From NCBI GenBank assembly GCA_001567185.1, contig LNFR01000008.1, forward strand, positions 1 to 40,916: a DNA stretch of 40,916 nucleotides, in the 5' to 3' direction. The notes beneath the pieces are model-generated. The model was not told the DNA's origin. It worked only from the letters and a program-made list of their open reading frames with translations, and did no database searches. Position numbers and translations under genes: made by a program. Every line of letters starts with the position of its first letter. Within the stretch, counting starts at the first letter, position 1. Of the stretch, positions 1 to 8,087 are shown piece after piece. This DNA comes from Bacteroidetes bacterium OLB12. Its GTDB lineage: Bacteria > Bacteroidota > Bacteroidia > Cytophagales > Cyclobacteriaceae.

Positions 1-57
1 ATACAATCAAAACTGAACGTATCATTAATTTACATACCCAGCACCTCGCTGCGGTGG

Positions 58-3045
58 TTAGCGGATCAATACAATTTTACCCCGTTCACTAATCCGGTTA
101 GCTGCAGTGCCGATGCGAAGATTGTAGTAATAAATACCGGGTGCCAGCAAGCCGCCCGTTGCATCTGTTCCATCCCAAATCAATTCATTGGTTCCTACAT
201 GAAACTGTAACAAGTCCGTCATACCAAAATGATGAAGACGTGCCCCTTGTGTTGAAAAAATTTCCAACGCAAACTCGGTGGGTAAGTTTCCTGTTACCAC
301 AAACTGAAAAGCAAATCTGCCCTGCGATGGATTTGGATAAACGCCCATCCACTTAAGAGAAGATTCACTTTGTACGCTAAATGCTACCCGGTATGGAGTA
401 GCTCCTGCCAAATTACCCGTTGCATCTGCACCCTGAACCGATAACTCGTACAAACCATCTGCTAACGTGGGCCGGTATTCTATGCGGAAGGGTGTGGTGG
501 CAGTAGCAGGATGCCAGGTTACTTGCGCACTACTGAAGGCAATTCTTGTAAACGTACAGGCAGGTGCATTGCAGTTATTTCCAAGTAGCAAAGTAAAACC
601 TACTGTATCGGTCTTCAACAAAAAAGCATTTTCATCCACCAACTCTATTACAATAAGAGGTGTAGATGAAACAAAATCATTGTTGCGCAATGGGCGGCCA
701 TCTACGGTTACATTCAATACAGGAGGAATATTGTCTGCCACTACCTGCAAGTAATCCGGCAGGGAAAGCACATTGTTTTCATAATAACATTCAGGAAGCA
801 CGCGATTATTAACCGCCACCTGAATTGTATTATTTCCGGCTTTACCCGTGGTGACGGATGTTATTGCAAACGATGTGGTTGCACCGGGCAATGGTGGTTC
901 AATTTCAAAAGTTTGAATTTCGCGTGCCTGCGTTTGTGTATTCGTTACCTCAAGCGTTACCGGCAACATTCCGGTAAATGCTTTATCGGAAATATTCCTG
1001 AATCCAAATGTAGTACTCCAATCCTCCCCTTCGTGCACCCGTTGAAAATCTGATTCGCCCGAATACATCAACAATCCTTCCGCGGGTGATTCATATAACA
1101 CAATCCAGTTTCGCCAGACGGCCGGTGTCAGGTTGGTTTCATCGGTGGTGGTAAATTCAACACGCAAATAGGGAAACTCCGTGGCCGATATACCCGACAA
1201 ATCATAGGTTGTTGTTATCCCATCCGCAATAAGCGTTTCAACTCCCTGCCCTGTAACGCCATAAATAGAAAATGAAAACGCATCGCCTGCATCTTTTACC
1301 AAAGCAGCTTGTTTAAATTGGCCCCAGCTTAATGCCGGACCAATACTTGCCGATTTCATTTTACCGGTAGAGTTACGCCCAGTTATAGAACCGGCAACAT
1401 TTAACAGTTGCTCGTTTGCCGGTGCAATGGCAGAGCGAACAATTCGTGCACTACCCATAGGCGCTCCTTTCTTACCAAAAATCACAATAGGTTCACCGGC
1501 TTGCAGTCCATCTATATCTGCCGGATTAATTCCTAATTGAGCAAGTGCTGTTTTTGCTGCCAGTGGCCATGCGGTGTACGATGGGTTATGAATCGTAAAC
1601 ATCACCACCGAGTCGCCCGCGGCTACCGCATCTACAAATGCAATTAAATCATCTCCCAAACCGGTTTCCATTTCAGAGTAAATAAAACTGTTTATCACCT
1701 GCGGCTCGCGGCCACAGGTGCGTGGGTCTTGAAAATTAAACGGTAGGGCGGCATAAGGAACAGCCGTATTTTTATTAAACGCTACCAGGTTAAAAGAATG
1801 ATTCCGGCAAGGCTGCCCCTGGGTGGCCAGATTATATTCCGAACCGTTAATCTTTATAGATGCCTCGGTATAGGGCGTGGGGTTTTCACTACCAAAGGTT
1901 GCTACCGTAACATGGGTTATTGTTTCTTCAAATGAAAAGGGAATAGTACCAACCGGTGCCAGTAAATTCATAAACGTATTTTGCTGCACTTGTTGTGGTT
2001 TAAGCTGTGCCCAACCCGCATCGCTATTAACAATAAATGAAAAGCTGCTGGTTACCCACTCGCTGCTCTCCCCTGCTTGCGGATTCTTAAACCGGGTGCG
2101 CCAGTAATAGGCCATTGAATCTGTTGCCGGTATGGTAATGTCTGTTTCGGCCAGTACCGCGCTTCTTACCGTACGGCTAATCTTAAAATCGCTATCAAAC
2201 GTATTTACTGAATCTATCTCTACTTCATAGTCTCTTTCTTCCGATCGGAGGTTGGTTGACTGCCAAAGTAATTTTACTTGCTGTTGACCAACCAACGCAA
2301 ACGATTTGGGAAACAGGTTAAGGGTCGTGTTGGTGGCAATAAAACTTTCAAGCGTTGCTTCGTTGTTCGATTCGTTCAATTCTTCAATTGCATTCTCCGG
2401 ATCTAATGTAACAGTAAACTGATTCGCACCTCCACCCTGTGCCAGTCCGTTCAGATGGAAATAAACCGTGTCTTTGTTAAAGACAGGAGTAAATAAGGAA
2501 TCATAATGAAACTGCGTTCCGTCTGCGAGTGTGCGTGCAACCGAAATTTTCAGAGGGGTATTTGTTGCAAGTCCCAGGTTGTTGCGCACAATTCTTATAG
2601 CAAATGAATCGCTGGCCACCGTAATCGGTTTCCCATCAAACGAAACAAGTGCCAGATCCGTGGTCTTCACTTCATAGTCGGGTTTAGTGAAGTTGAAAAG
2701 TTTAACAGCCGGATCGCCCAACAAAACCATCTGTTGCACTTGTGTAATGTTGGCCATACTGGCTACGGCCGATTGCATGTATAACCGTGCCACTTCTTTT
2801 TGCACATCGCCTATTCCCTTCCCCACAAAGTTTACATCAGAAAATCCAACCTGGTAAAACAAACTGGAGTAGTATTGTAACGTATAATTAAATCCAAATG
2901 AACTATGTGCTATAAAAGCGCGGGCACCTTTATTGGATGCATTCATCCAATCTTCGCCAAATGCCTGTGTATTGGAAAAAAAGTTACCGGCATTGCAACC
3001 GTTAATTAAGAAAACCGGATACTTACCCGGGTTGGCATAACCCAT
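58..3045 (-). CDS. C-terminal part of a PorU2-like C25 peptidase (frameshifted)
   Basis: This is the downstream 995-residue piece of a secreted cysteine peptidase of the gingipain (C25) family. It opens with the second half of the catalytic domain, where Cys17 in LINGCNAG matches the family nucleophile. CARDB/fibronectin-like beta-sandwich segments follow, for example around VKTTDLALVSF and ending in NESNNEA. The last ~90 residues (from YPNPSQGRF to the C-terminus) resemble a type IX secretion sorting domain. The partner His lies in the preceding ORF (3045-4985), so neither half can be active alone. The ATG overlaps the upstream stop as TGATG, but it falls inside the catalytic domain, so I read the two as one gene of about 1642 residues. 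Known PorU proteins act at the outer membrane and remove sorting domains from cargo. The extra CARDB-like region and large size fit the variant annotated as PorU2. The PorU2 name is tentative; C25 membership is firm. Confidence 0.82.
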   Translation of the reverse strand: MGYANPGKYPVFLINGCNAGNFFSNTQAFGEDWMNASNKGARAFIAHSSFGFNYTLQYYSSLFYQVGFSDVNFVGKGIGDVQKEVARLYMQSAVASMANITQVQQMVLLGDPAVKLFNFTKPDYEVKTTDLALVSFDGKPITVASDSFAIRIVRNNLGLATNTPLKISVARTLADGTQFHYDSLFTPVFNKDTVYFHLNGLAQGGGANQFTVTLDPENAIEELNESNNEATLESFIATNTTLNLFPKSFALVGQQQVKLLWQSTNLRSEERDYEVEIDSVNTFDSDFKISRTVRSAVLAETDITIPATDSMAYYWRTRFKNPQAGESSEWVTSSFSFIVNSDAGWAQLKPQQVQQNTFMNLLAPVGTIPFSFEETITHVTVATFGSENPTPYTEASIKINGSEYNLATQGQPCRNHSFNLVAFNKNTAVPYAALPFNFQDPRTCGREPQVINSFIYSEMETGLGDDLIAFVDAVAAGDSVVMFTIHNPSYTAWPLAAKTALAQLGINPADIDGLQAGEPIVIFGKKGAPMGSARIVRSAIAPANEQLLNVAGSITGRNSTGKMKSASIGPALSWGQFKQAALVKDAGDAFSFSIYGVTGQGVETLIADGITTTYDLSGISATEFPYLRVEFTTTDETNLTPAVWRNWIVLYESPAEGLLMYSGESDFQRVHEGEDWSTTFGFRNISDKAFTGMLPVTLEVTNTQTQAREIQTFEIEPPLPGATTSFAITSVTTGKAGNNTIQVAVNNRVLPECYYENNVLSLPDYLQVVADNIPPVLNVTVDGRPLRNNDFVSSTPLIVIELVDENAFLLKTDTVGFTLLLGNNCNAPACTFTRIAFSSAQVTWHPATATTPFRIEYRPTLADGLYELSVQGADATGNLAGATPYRVAFSVQSESSLKWMGVYPNPSQGRFAFQFVVTGNLPTEFALEIFSTQGARLHHFGMTDLLQFHVGTNELIWDGTDATGGLLAPGIYYYNLRIGTAANRISERGKIVLIR

Positions 3046-4985
3046 CAGGGGTCGGTTACAAATCCTATATCAATATCAATAGTGCTGGAAGAAGAATGGC
3101 CGAAAAAAGTTACCATGTTAATTCCCGCATTTACCTGATCAGAAACATTGATCAACTCAACTGGATTTGGATCGCGTTTGGCAATGGTCGTTATAGTTCC
3201 GCCCCAATGCGGTTGTTCGGCTATGGCTTTATAGCCATCCAGGTACTCGCGAAAAACAATTAACTCATTGGGCTGAATACCTCCACTTAAGTGTAACCCA
3301 TTCTTTTGCCAGGTTTGTGCGGGTGCCGATTCATATTCAATAACTTTTTGGAGATAAGCTGCCACCTGCGCAGGTGTTGTTGCCGATAACCTTCCGGTTG
3401 GTACGGCAGGCTCGTACGTTGTTCCGGCTAACCCAATGGTGTATAACATATCCGATGGAGGCGAACCTGCTGTGGGTACAAGATCTTTTGCAACAGATGA
3501 AGGCGGATTGATTAACCGATGATAGCCCGAACTTACATCCCGGCCCTTCCCAATCAGGAACAAATACCCAGGTGAACCTTCAGCTACCATAAAGCGCATA
3601 AACTCATAGATAGCTCCCGGAGAAGTTTCGCCATAATTAAACTGGTTGTATAATTGATCGGTGGTTACCACCAACGTATCATAACTTCCGCCTGCTTCGC
3701 TGGCGCGATAACCGGCAAATGCTTTTACCGGATTGGCAAATCCTCCGGCTGCCTGCATCAACTCCTGGTGAGATACGATAATATAATTATGCTGCGCGGG
3801 CACCAAGGGGCGGAAGGTAACACGCTTCAATGTTGTTGAACCTACCTGATCGAATACAAAAAGTGCACGCGAAGTTTGTGTTTGATCTACCATGGCCGTT
3901 AAGGTGGTGCCTGCTAACTGGGTACCAAGCACGGTAGGGTTTTCAGGATCGGTAACATCCCACACGCGCGTAGCTGCATTTGCACCCGTCCATTCTACAT
4001 ACGATTTCCCTCCGGCATTTTCAGTTAATTGAAACGAGCGGGCAACCGGAGAAGCAACCTGAAAAGATTGTGGAAAAGTAATACGCACATAGGAAACACT
4101 AAACTGAAGACGATTGCTGGCATCGGGTGGAGCAACAAACCGAATTGTTAGCTGGCCATCCGCACTCACATCGCTCCATGCAAGAGGATAGCTAAGTGTA
4201 GCGGTAGCAAAACCATTAAAACTATGTGTATCCAGCAAACGCAATGCGCCAGCATGTTGGCCCACATAAACCTGCGCGGTGTGCGAAGTCTCGCCACGCC
4301 CCACCAATAAAATTTCTATGTGAGGATTGCCCCCGGCCGGAACAGGTTGAGTAATCTGATCAAGTGTATAATCAACCTGCTGACTCTGCTGTAAGGCTAC
4401 GCCTGTCCAACCCTCGCCTTCATCAAAATGAGTATAACGCAACACATCGCTAACTAAATTACCTCCTGCATATTGTGCTTTATTAATCAACAAGCGCTCT
4501 TGCAGGTGGTAGGATTGTGCCGGAAGGGCCGATACATTTACTTCAGAAAAAGTATTAACTCGTTTACCCGGTATAGCCGCCAGTGGCCAGGTTAGGAAAT
4601 AAGCAGTGGTATCGCTGTAAAGATTATAATAATTATGCGGCTGCAAAGTTGCCGGCTTGTACAAGGCCTTGTCTAAGGTACCGTCATTACCGCGACCAAA
4701 AAACTCGATATAATCCGTAGAATTAAAAACTGCATCTGCCTGACCTGCTACTGCAATCGCTTGCTCCACCCCCCGATGAAAAATCTGAATCTGCCTGGGG
4801 TCTATCGAATTTACCGGAACACCCGCATTTTGCAAGTCGGAATATGTAAGCCGGTAAACACCCTTGTTGGCAATGGGAATCCGATAATACTGCTGGCCAA
4901 AAACAATCCACGAGTTTGCATATTGCGCAGATGCCTGAAAAGGCAAACAAAAAAGAGTTAAACAAAGCCAGATGCCAATCCGCAC
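3045..4985 (-). CDS. N-terminal part of a PorU2-like C25 peptidase (frameshifted)
   Basis: This is the upstream 646-residue piece of the same gene. It starts at a GTG (4983-4985); the upstream frame is closed by a stop and no ATG fits. Residues 1-20 form a signal peptide ending FQASAQ. Residues ~25-450 are the beta-rich prodomain-like region seen in PorU proteins (YYRIPIANKGVYRLTYSDL near the start). The C25 caspase-like fold then begins at about residue 400 (HNYIIVSHQELMQ) and includes His630 in FFGHSSSS, the catalytic histidine. Translation stops 16 residues later, while homology continues in the -1 frame at 3045. The stop follows a run of four C; a fifth C would give Asp-Pro-Leu-Met-Gly-Tyr and restore the frame. 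A 244-base gap separates this gene from the divergent PadR gene. No clear promoter was recognised for this strand. Confidence 0.82.
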   Translation of the reverse strand: MRIGIWLCLTLFCLPFQASAQYANSWIVFGQQYYRIPIANKGVYRLTYSDLQNAGVPVNSIDPRQIQIFHRGVEQAIAVAGQADAVFNSTDYIEFFGRGNDGTLDKALYKPATLQPHNYYNLYSDTTAYFLTWPLAAIPGKRVNTFSEVNVSALPAQSYHLQERLLINKAQYAGGNLVSDVLRYTHFDEGEGWTGVALQQSQQVDYTLDQITQPVPAGGNPHIEILLVGRGETSHTAQVYVGQHAGALRLLDTHSFNGFATATLSYPLAWSDVSADGQLTIRFVAPPDASNRLQFSVSYVRITFPQSFQVASPVARSFQLTENAGGKSYVEWTGANAATRVWDVTDPENPTVLGTQLAGTTLTAMVDQTQTSRALFVFDQVGSTTLKRVTFRPLVPAQHNYIIVSHQELMQAAGGFANPVKAFAGYRASEAGGSYDTLVVTTDQLYNQFNYGETSPGAIYEFMRFMVAEGSPGYLFLIGKGRDVSSGYHRLINPPSSVAKDLVPTAGSPPSDMLYTIGLAGTTYEPAVPTGRLSATTPAQVAAYLQKVIEYESAPAQTWQKNGLHLSGGIQPNELIVFREYLDGYKAIAEQPHWGGTITTIAKRDPNPVELINVSDQVNAGINMVTFFGHSSSSTIDIDIGFVTDP

Positions 4986-5186
4986 AGTAATCCTGAAGTT
5001 AAAGCATTAAATACGCGGGTAAAAATACGGGTAACTGGTGGCAAAGCCCTTAAATGGCCGGGCCGATTTTGTACGGTTTTGTCGGATACCCTGTTCATTA
5101 ACGATCAATATTCAACAACTAAAAAACCAAAAACTCGCTTTTTAAGCTGATTTAAGGCATTTTTGCGGGCTATTAAATCTGGCTTA

Positions 5187-5226
5187 GTACTTGGTGATGC
5201 CAAGTACCGACCGCTAAAAGTCGGTA
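5187..5226 (+). promoter_or_regulatory. Two overlapping inverted repeats, candidate PadR operator
   Basis: A perfect dyad GTACTTGG-N5-CCAAGTAC lies at 5187-5207. A second perfect dyad, TACCGAC-N8-GTCGGTA at 5205-5226, overlaps its end and stops four bases before the PadR start codon. A TTTTG at 5161-5165 followed 19 bases later by TAGTACTT gives a rough Bacteroidota -33/-7 arrangement whose -7 would be inside the first dyad. Autorepression by PadR is inferred. The second dyad could instead be an RNA hairpin that hides the ribosome-binding region. Confidence 0.5.
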
Positions 5227-5229
5227 ACT

Positions 5230-5565
5230 ATGAACATGGAGAACACACAAGTGCAGATGAGAAAAGGCATACTTGAATACTGCATCCTACATATTATTTC
5301 GCGGGGTGAAGTTTATGCCACCGATATGATTGATGAACTGACAGCCGCCAAAATGATTGTGGTAGAAGGTACCCTGTACCCGCTGCTTACGCGACTGAAA
5401 AATGCCGGGCTGCTGGAGTACAAATGGGTGGAATCCAAATCGGGCCCACCCCGCAAATATTATAAACTAACCACCGAAGGTGAAAAATTTCTGCAAGGGC
5501 TAACCGAAACCTGGGACGACCTCGTGCAGTCAACCAATCTTATAAAATCAAAATCGATCAGCTAA
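5230..5565 (+). CDS. PadR family transcriptional regulator
   Basis: A 111-residue protein with the complete PadR winged helix: MRKGILEYCILHIIS (helix 1), YATDMIDEL, the recognition-helix stretch VEGTLYPLLTRLKNAGLLEYKW, and the wing GPPRKYYKLTTEGEKFL. PadR proteins are dimeric DNA-binding repressors released by small molecules or envelope stress. The gene lies 23 bases ahead of the PspC protein, so the two are almost certainly one operon. This PadR-PspC pairing is common in Bacteroidota. Two in-frame ATGs are available (5230 and 5236); the first is used here. The overlapping inverted repeats directly upstream are the obvious autoregulatory site. The ligand is unknown. Confidence 0.93.
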   Translation: MNMENTQVQMRKGILEYCILHIISRGEVYATDMIDELTAAKMIVVEGTLYPLLTRLKNAGLLEYKWVESKSGPPRKYYKLTTEGEKFLQGLTETWDDLVQSTNLIKSKSIS

Positions 5566-5588
5566 CTTCATAACGGGCTATTATTATT

Positions 5589-7511
5589 ATGAAAAAGAAT
5601 ATAAGCATCAACATCAGCGGCATCATCTTCCACATTGAAGAAGATGGCTACGAAACCCTGCGCAAATATTTAGACTCCATTAAGCGCTATTTCGCTACGT
5701 TTGAAGACAGCAGTGAGATTCTGGCCGATATTGAAAGCCGCATTGCTGAAATTTTTCTGGCCAAACTAAACGAAGGCAAGCAGGTAATTACTGCCGAAGA
5801 TGTAAGCAGCCTGATGGCAACCATGGGTAGCGTAAACGACTTTAAAGCTGCCGAAGAACAAGAGTTTGCCGGTGACTACACCAACCCGGCCGATACCAAC
5901 AAAACTCACACAGAAAGTAAATCTGCAGCGCGCAAATTATTGCGCGATACCAAACGTAAAATTCTGGGTGGTGTATGCGCAGGCTTTGCACACTATTTTA
6001 ATATTGACCCGGTATGGCCGCGCTTACTCTTTGCGTTGCTCGTGTTGGGTAGCTACGGCAGCCTGCTCCTTATCTATATCATTTTATGGATTGTGTTACC
6101 TGGTTCCGCTGAATTGGAAGATGAACCAACCGTAAAGAAAATGTTTCGCGACCCGGAGCGCAAAGTAATTGGCGGTGTAGCCAGTGGTGTAGCTGCCTTC
6201 TTTGGTGCCGATATCGCCATCATACGTTTGATGTTCGTAATCTTCGCCATTTTCGGAGTTGGTTTTCTGGCCTACATCATTCTTTGGATTGTATTGCCCG
6301 AGGCTAAAACCATAACCGAAAAAATGCAAATGCAGGGCGAGCCGGTTACGCTTTCCAATATTGAATCGACCGTTAAAAAAGGGTTGAACGAAAAAGAACA
6401 AGGTGAAGAAAGTTTGTTGGCTAAAATTGTTCTGTTCCCTTTCCGGCTTATCGCGATGGTGATTAACGGAACTAGTGCAATGCTGGGGCCGCTCTTCAAA
6501 GTTGTAGTAGATGTGTTTCGGGTAGCCATTGGTATCGTACTTAGCCTTACCGGCTTGTTTGGCATGCTTTCGCTGTTGTTCACCATGGGTGTAATCTTTG
6601 GTTTCTTTCATTTGAATGATTGGGCCTGGTGGAGTGCCAACGTGGGCGAAGTGGGATTACCCCTTGAAGCATTTCGAAACACCTTCCCGATGTGGACCAT
6701 CATCTTTGCTTTTTTGGTTGCATTTATTCCCGCTTTGTTCATTAACCTGATTGGAAATTCTATCATTGCCAAGCGCATCACATTCAATCCGTTAGTAGGC
6801 TGGTCGTTGTTTGTTCTGTTCTTTATCAGCATTGCCGCAGTAGGCATTAGTGTTCCGCAAATGGTTTATGCCTTTAAAGAAGAAGGCGAGTATAAAACTG
6901 AAAAGACCTTTACAACTAATGGAAAAACTACTGTGTTGCGGGTAAATGAAGTTGGCCTGGATGATTATGACATGACCTCGCTGATCCTTAAAGGCTACGA
7001 AGGCACCGATATAAAATTAATTCAGCGCATTGAAGCCCAGGGCAACACCCGAAAAGTAGCAGCCGAAAATGCCCAAATGGTTGATTACAACGTTGTGCAA
7101 CAAGATAGCATCCTGCTGTTTGATTCTAATATGACCTTTAAGCCAGAAGCAAAATTCAGAGCACAACGCCTGCATATGGAGTTATACATTCCTTACAACA
7201 CCTTGTTTGTAATTGAAGAACCCATGTGGCGAATTATCGACAACTGGTATGGCGATTATGACGGTTATGCTGATTCGGATTTTGATAAAACCTGGCGCAT
7301 GACTGCGAATGGATTTGAATGCATTAATTGCGAACATCCTACCGAAACACAAAAAATACGCCTGAGCGACCAATACGGGTTGCAAAACTTTGCACGCGTG
7401 GACTTAACCGGAATTTTTGATGTAGAAATTACGCAAGGCGAAACCTATGCTGTGCAATTGGATGGACCCGAAAAAGAAAAAGTCGCGCTATTCCATAGCA
7501 CGGGAAGGTGA
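5589..7511 (+). CDS. PspC-domain membrane protein, 5' part of a PspC-GIN protein (frameshifted)
   Basis: A 640-residue ORF. Residues 1-95 are a soluble helical N-terminus. Two PspC domains follow, at about 114-175 (RDTKRKILGGVCAGFAHYF) and 183-242 (RDPERKVIGGVASGVAAFF). Further membrane segments lie at about 285-340, 368-392 and 400-424, and then an extracytoplasmic region begins. The last ~40 residues (from NFARVDLTGIFDVEITQG) are the start of a GIN (putative auto-transporter adhesin head, DUF2807) domain that continues out of frame in the next ORF. The stop follows a CGGGAAGG sequence. One more G would give Thr-Gly-Lys-Val-Lys-Thr and fuse the two ORFs into a 789-residue protein. PspC proteins take part in the phage-shock/envelope-stress response. 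Co-transcription with padR suggests stress-controlled expression. The GTGA overlap could be read as coupling, but one domain shared by two ORFs argues for a frameshift. Confidence 0.87.
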   Translation: MKKNISINISGIIFHIEEDGYETLRKYLDSIKRYFATFEDSSEILADIESRIAEIFLAKLNEGKQVITAEDVSSLMATMGSVNDFKAAEEQEFAGDYTNPADTNKTHTESKSAARKLLRDTKRKILGGVCAGFAHYFNIDPVWPRLLFALLVLGSYGSLLLIYIILWIVLPGSAELEDEPTVKKMFRDPERKVIGGVASGVAAFFGADIAIIRLMFVIFAIFGVGFLAYIILWIVLPEAKTITEKMQMQGEPVTLSNIESTVKKGLNEKEQGEESLLAKIVLFPFRLIAMVINGTSAMLGPLFKVVVDVFRVAIGIVLSLTGLFGMLSLLFTMGVIFGFFHLNDWAWWSANVGEVGLPLEAFRNTFPMWTIIFAFLVAFIPALFINLIGNSIIAKRITFNPLVGWSLFVLFFISIAAVGISVPQMVYAFKEEGEYKTEKTFTTNGKTTVLRVNEVGLDDYDMTSLILKGYEGTDIKLIQRIEAQGNTRKVAAENAQMVDYNVVQQDSILLFDSNMTFKPEAKFRAQRLHMELYIPYNTLFVIEEPMWRIIDNWYGDYDGYADSDFDKTWRMTANGFECINCEHPTETQKIRLSDQYGLQNFARVDLTGIFDVEITQGETYAVQLDGPEKEKVALFHSTGR

Positions 7512-7957
7512 AAACGCTTACCATCGATTATAAAACTAACCGCAAAATGTTTTGGGAACGTAACATTCTGGACGAAGACAAAGTAAAAATTAAAATCACC
7601 ATGCCTGCGTTAAAGGAGTTAAAAGCCAAAGGGGCCGGCAAAATTAATTTTGAAGGGTTTAGCGAAGAGGATACGGAAATTGATTTAACCGGGGCCGTGG
7701 TAGCAGAAGGAAATCTGGAAGCCCACAATCTTACCATTGAACTTACAGGAGCCACCATTCTGGAACTTCGTGGCTCGGGTAATTTTATGGAAGCCAATGC
7801 AACAGGTGCTTCATCGCTACGGGCATTTAATTACGAAGTGGACGAAGCAATTATTGCTGCGCGTGGTGTATCATCCACGAAAGTAAACGTATCGCATAAA
7901 CTGCAAATTAAGAAAGACATCACCAGTCAGTATCACACCGGGGCGATGCAGAAGTGA
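7508..7957 (+). CDS. 3' part of the GIN (DUF2807) domain of the PspC protein
   Basis: This 149-residue ORF would start at a GTG overlapping the PspC stop. It contains most of a GIN domain: successive beta-helix-like turns such as LKELKAKGAGKINFEGF, LTIELTGATILELRGSG and ANATGASSLRAFNYEV, ending at SQYHTGAMQK, which is the usual end of the domain. It has no signal peptide and lacks the first strands, which sit at the end of the preceding ORF. I therefore treat it as the displaced C-terminus of one PspC-GIN protein. GIN domains are extracytoplasmic and of uncertain function; fusion with PspC would couple an envelope-exposed head to the membrane part. Separate translation by coupling is possible but less likely. 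Confidence 0.75.
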   Translation: MKTLTIDYKTNRKMFWERNILDEDKVKIKITMPALKELKAKGAGKINFEGFSEEDTEIDLTGAVVAEGNLEAHNLTIELTGATILELRGSGNFMEANATGASSLRAFNYEVDEAIIAARGVSSTKVNVSHKLQIKKDITSQYHTGAMQK

Positions 7958-7986
7958 TTGAAGACTAAGCATCCCTAAAAACCTAA

Positions 7987-8056
7987 ATGACAATTGACAA
8001 AAGGCAATTTGACAAAGACAAAGTTGTCAATTGACCTTTTGTCAACCGTCAATTAA
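7987..8056. repeat. Intergenic heptad-word stem-loop (TTGACAA type)
   Basis: The gap after the GIN ORF is made of near-repeats of TGACAAA/TTGTCAA. TTGACAAAAGG (7994-8004) pairs with CCTTTTGTCAA (8035-8045), and TTGACAA (8009-8015) pairs with TTGTCAA (8024-8030) on the same centre. The result is an 11-bp stem, a 4x4 internal loop, a 7-bp stem and an 8-base loop. It could terminate the padR operon, and it also overlaps the likely promoter of the next gene. It has the same design as the elements at 11936, 14249 and 15754. Confidence 0.7.
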
Positions 8057-8071
8057 TTTTTCCTACATTTC
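8037..8071 (+). promoter_or_regulatory. Candidate promoter of the MBL-fold RNase gene
   Basis: TTTTG at 8037-8041, inside the right arm of the stem-loop, is followed after 22 bases by TACATTTC (8064-8071). This matches the Bacteroidota -7 consensus TAnnTTTG except for the last base. It would start transcription just upstream of the ATG at 8088. Confidence 0.35.
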
Positions 8072-8087
8072 GGCAAGACAAATCGAA

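Noticed and set aside
1-57. CACC/GGTG mini-hairpin after the C25 peptidase stop as a terminator
   Set aside because: The stem is only four base pairs, with no T-tract on the relevant strand.
3040-3055. Programmed -1 frameshifting in the C25 peptidase as the preferred explanation
   Set aside because: The CCC slip onto CCC is possible, but no standard slippery heptamer or clear downstream stimulatory structure was seen, and several similar indels exist in unrelated genes nearby.
6096-6847. Antisense open frames inside the PspC gene
   Set aside because: They are low-complexity reading shadows of the membrane segments, without start signals or homology.
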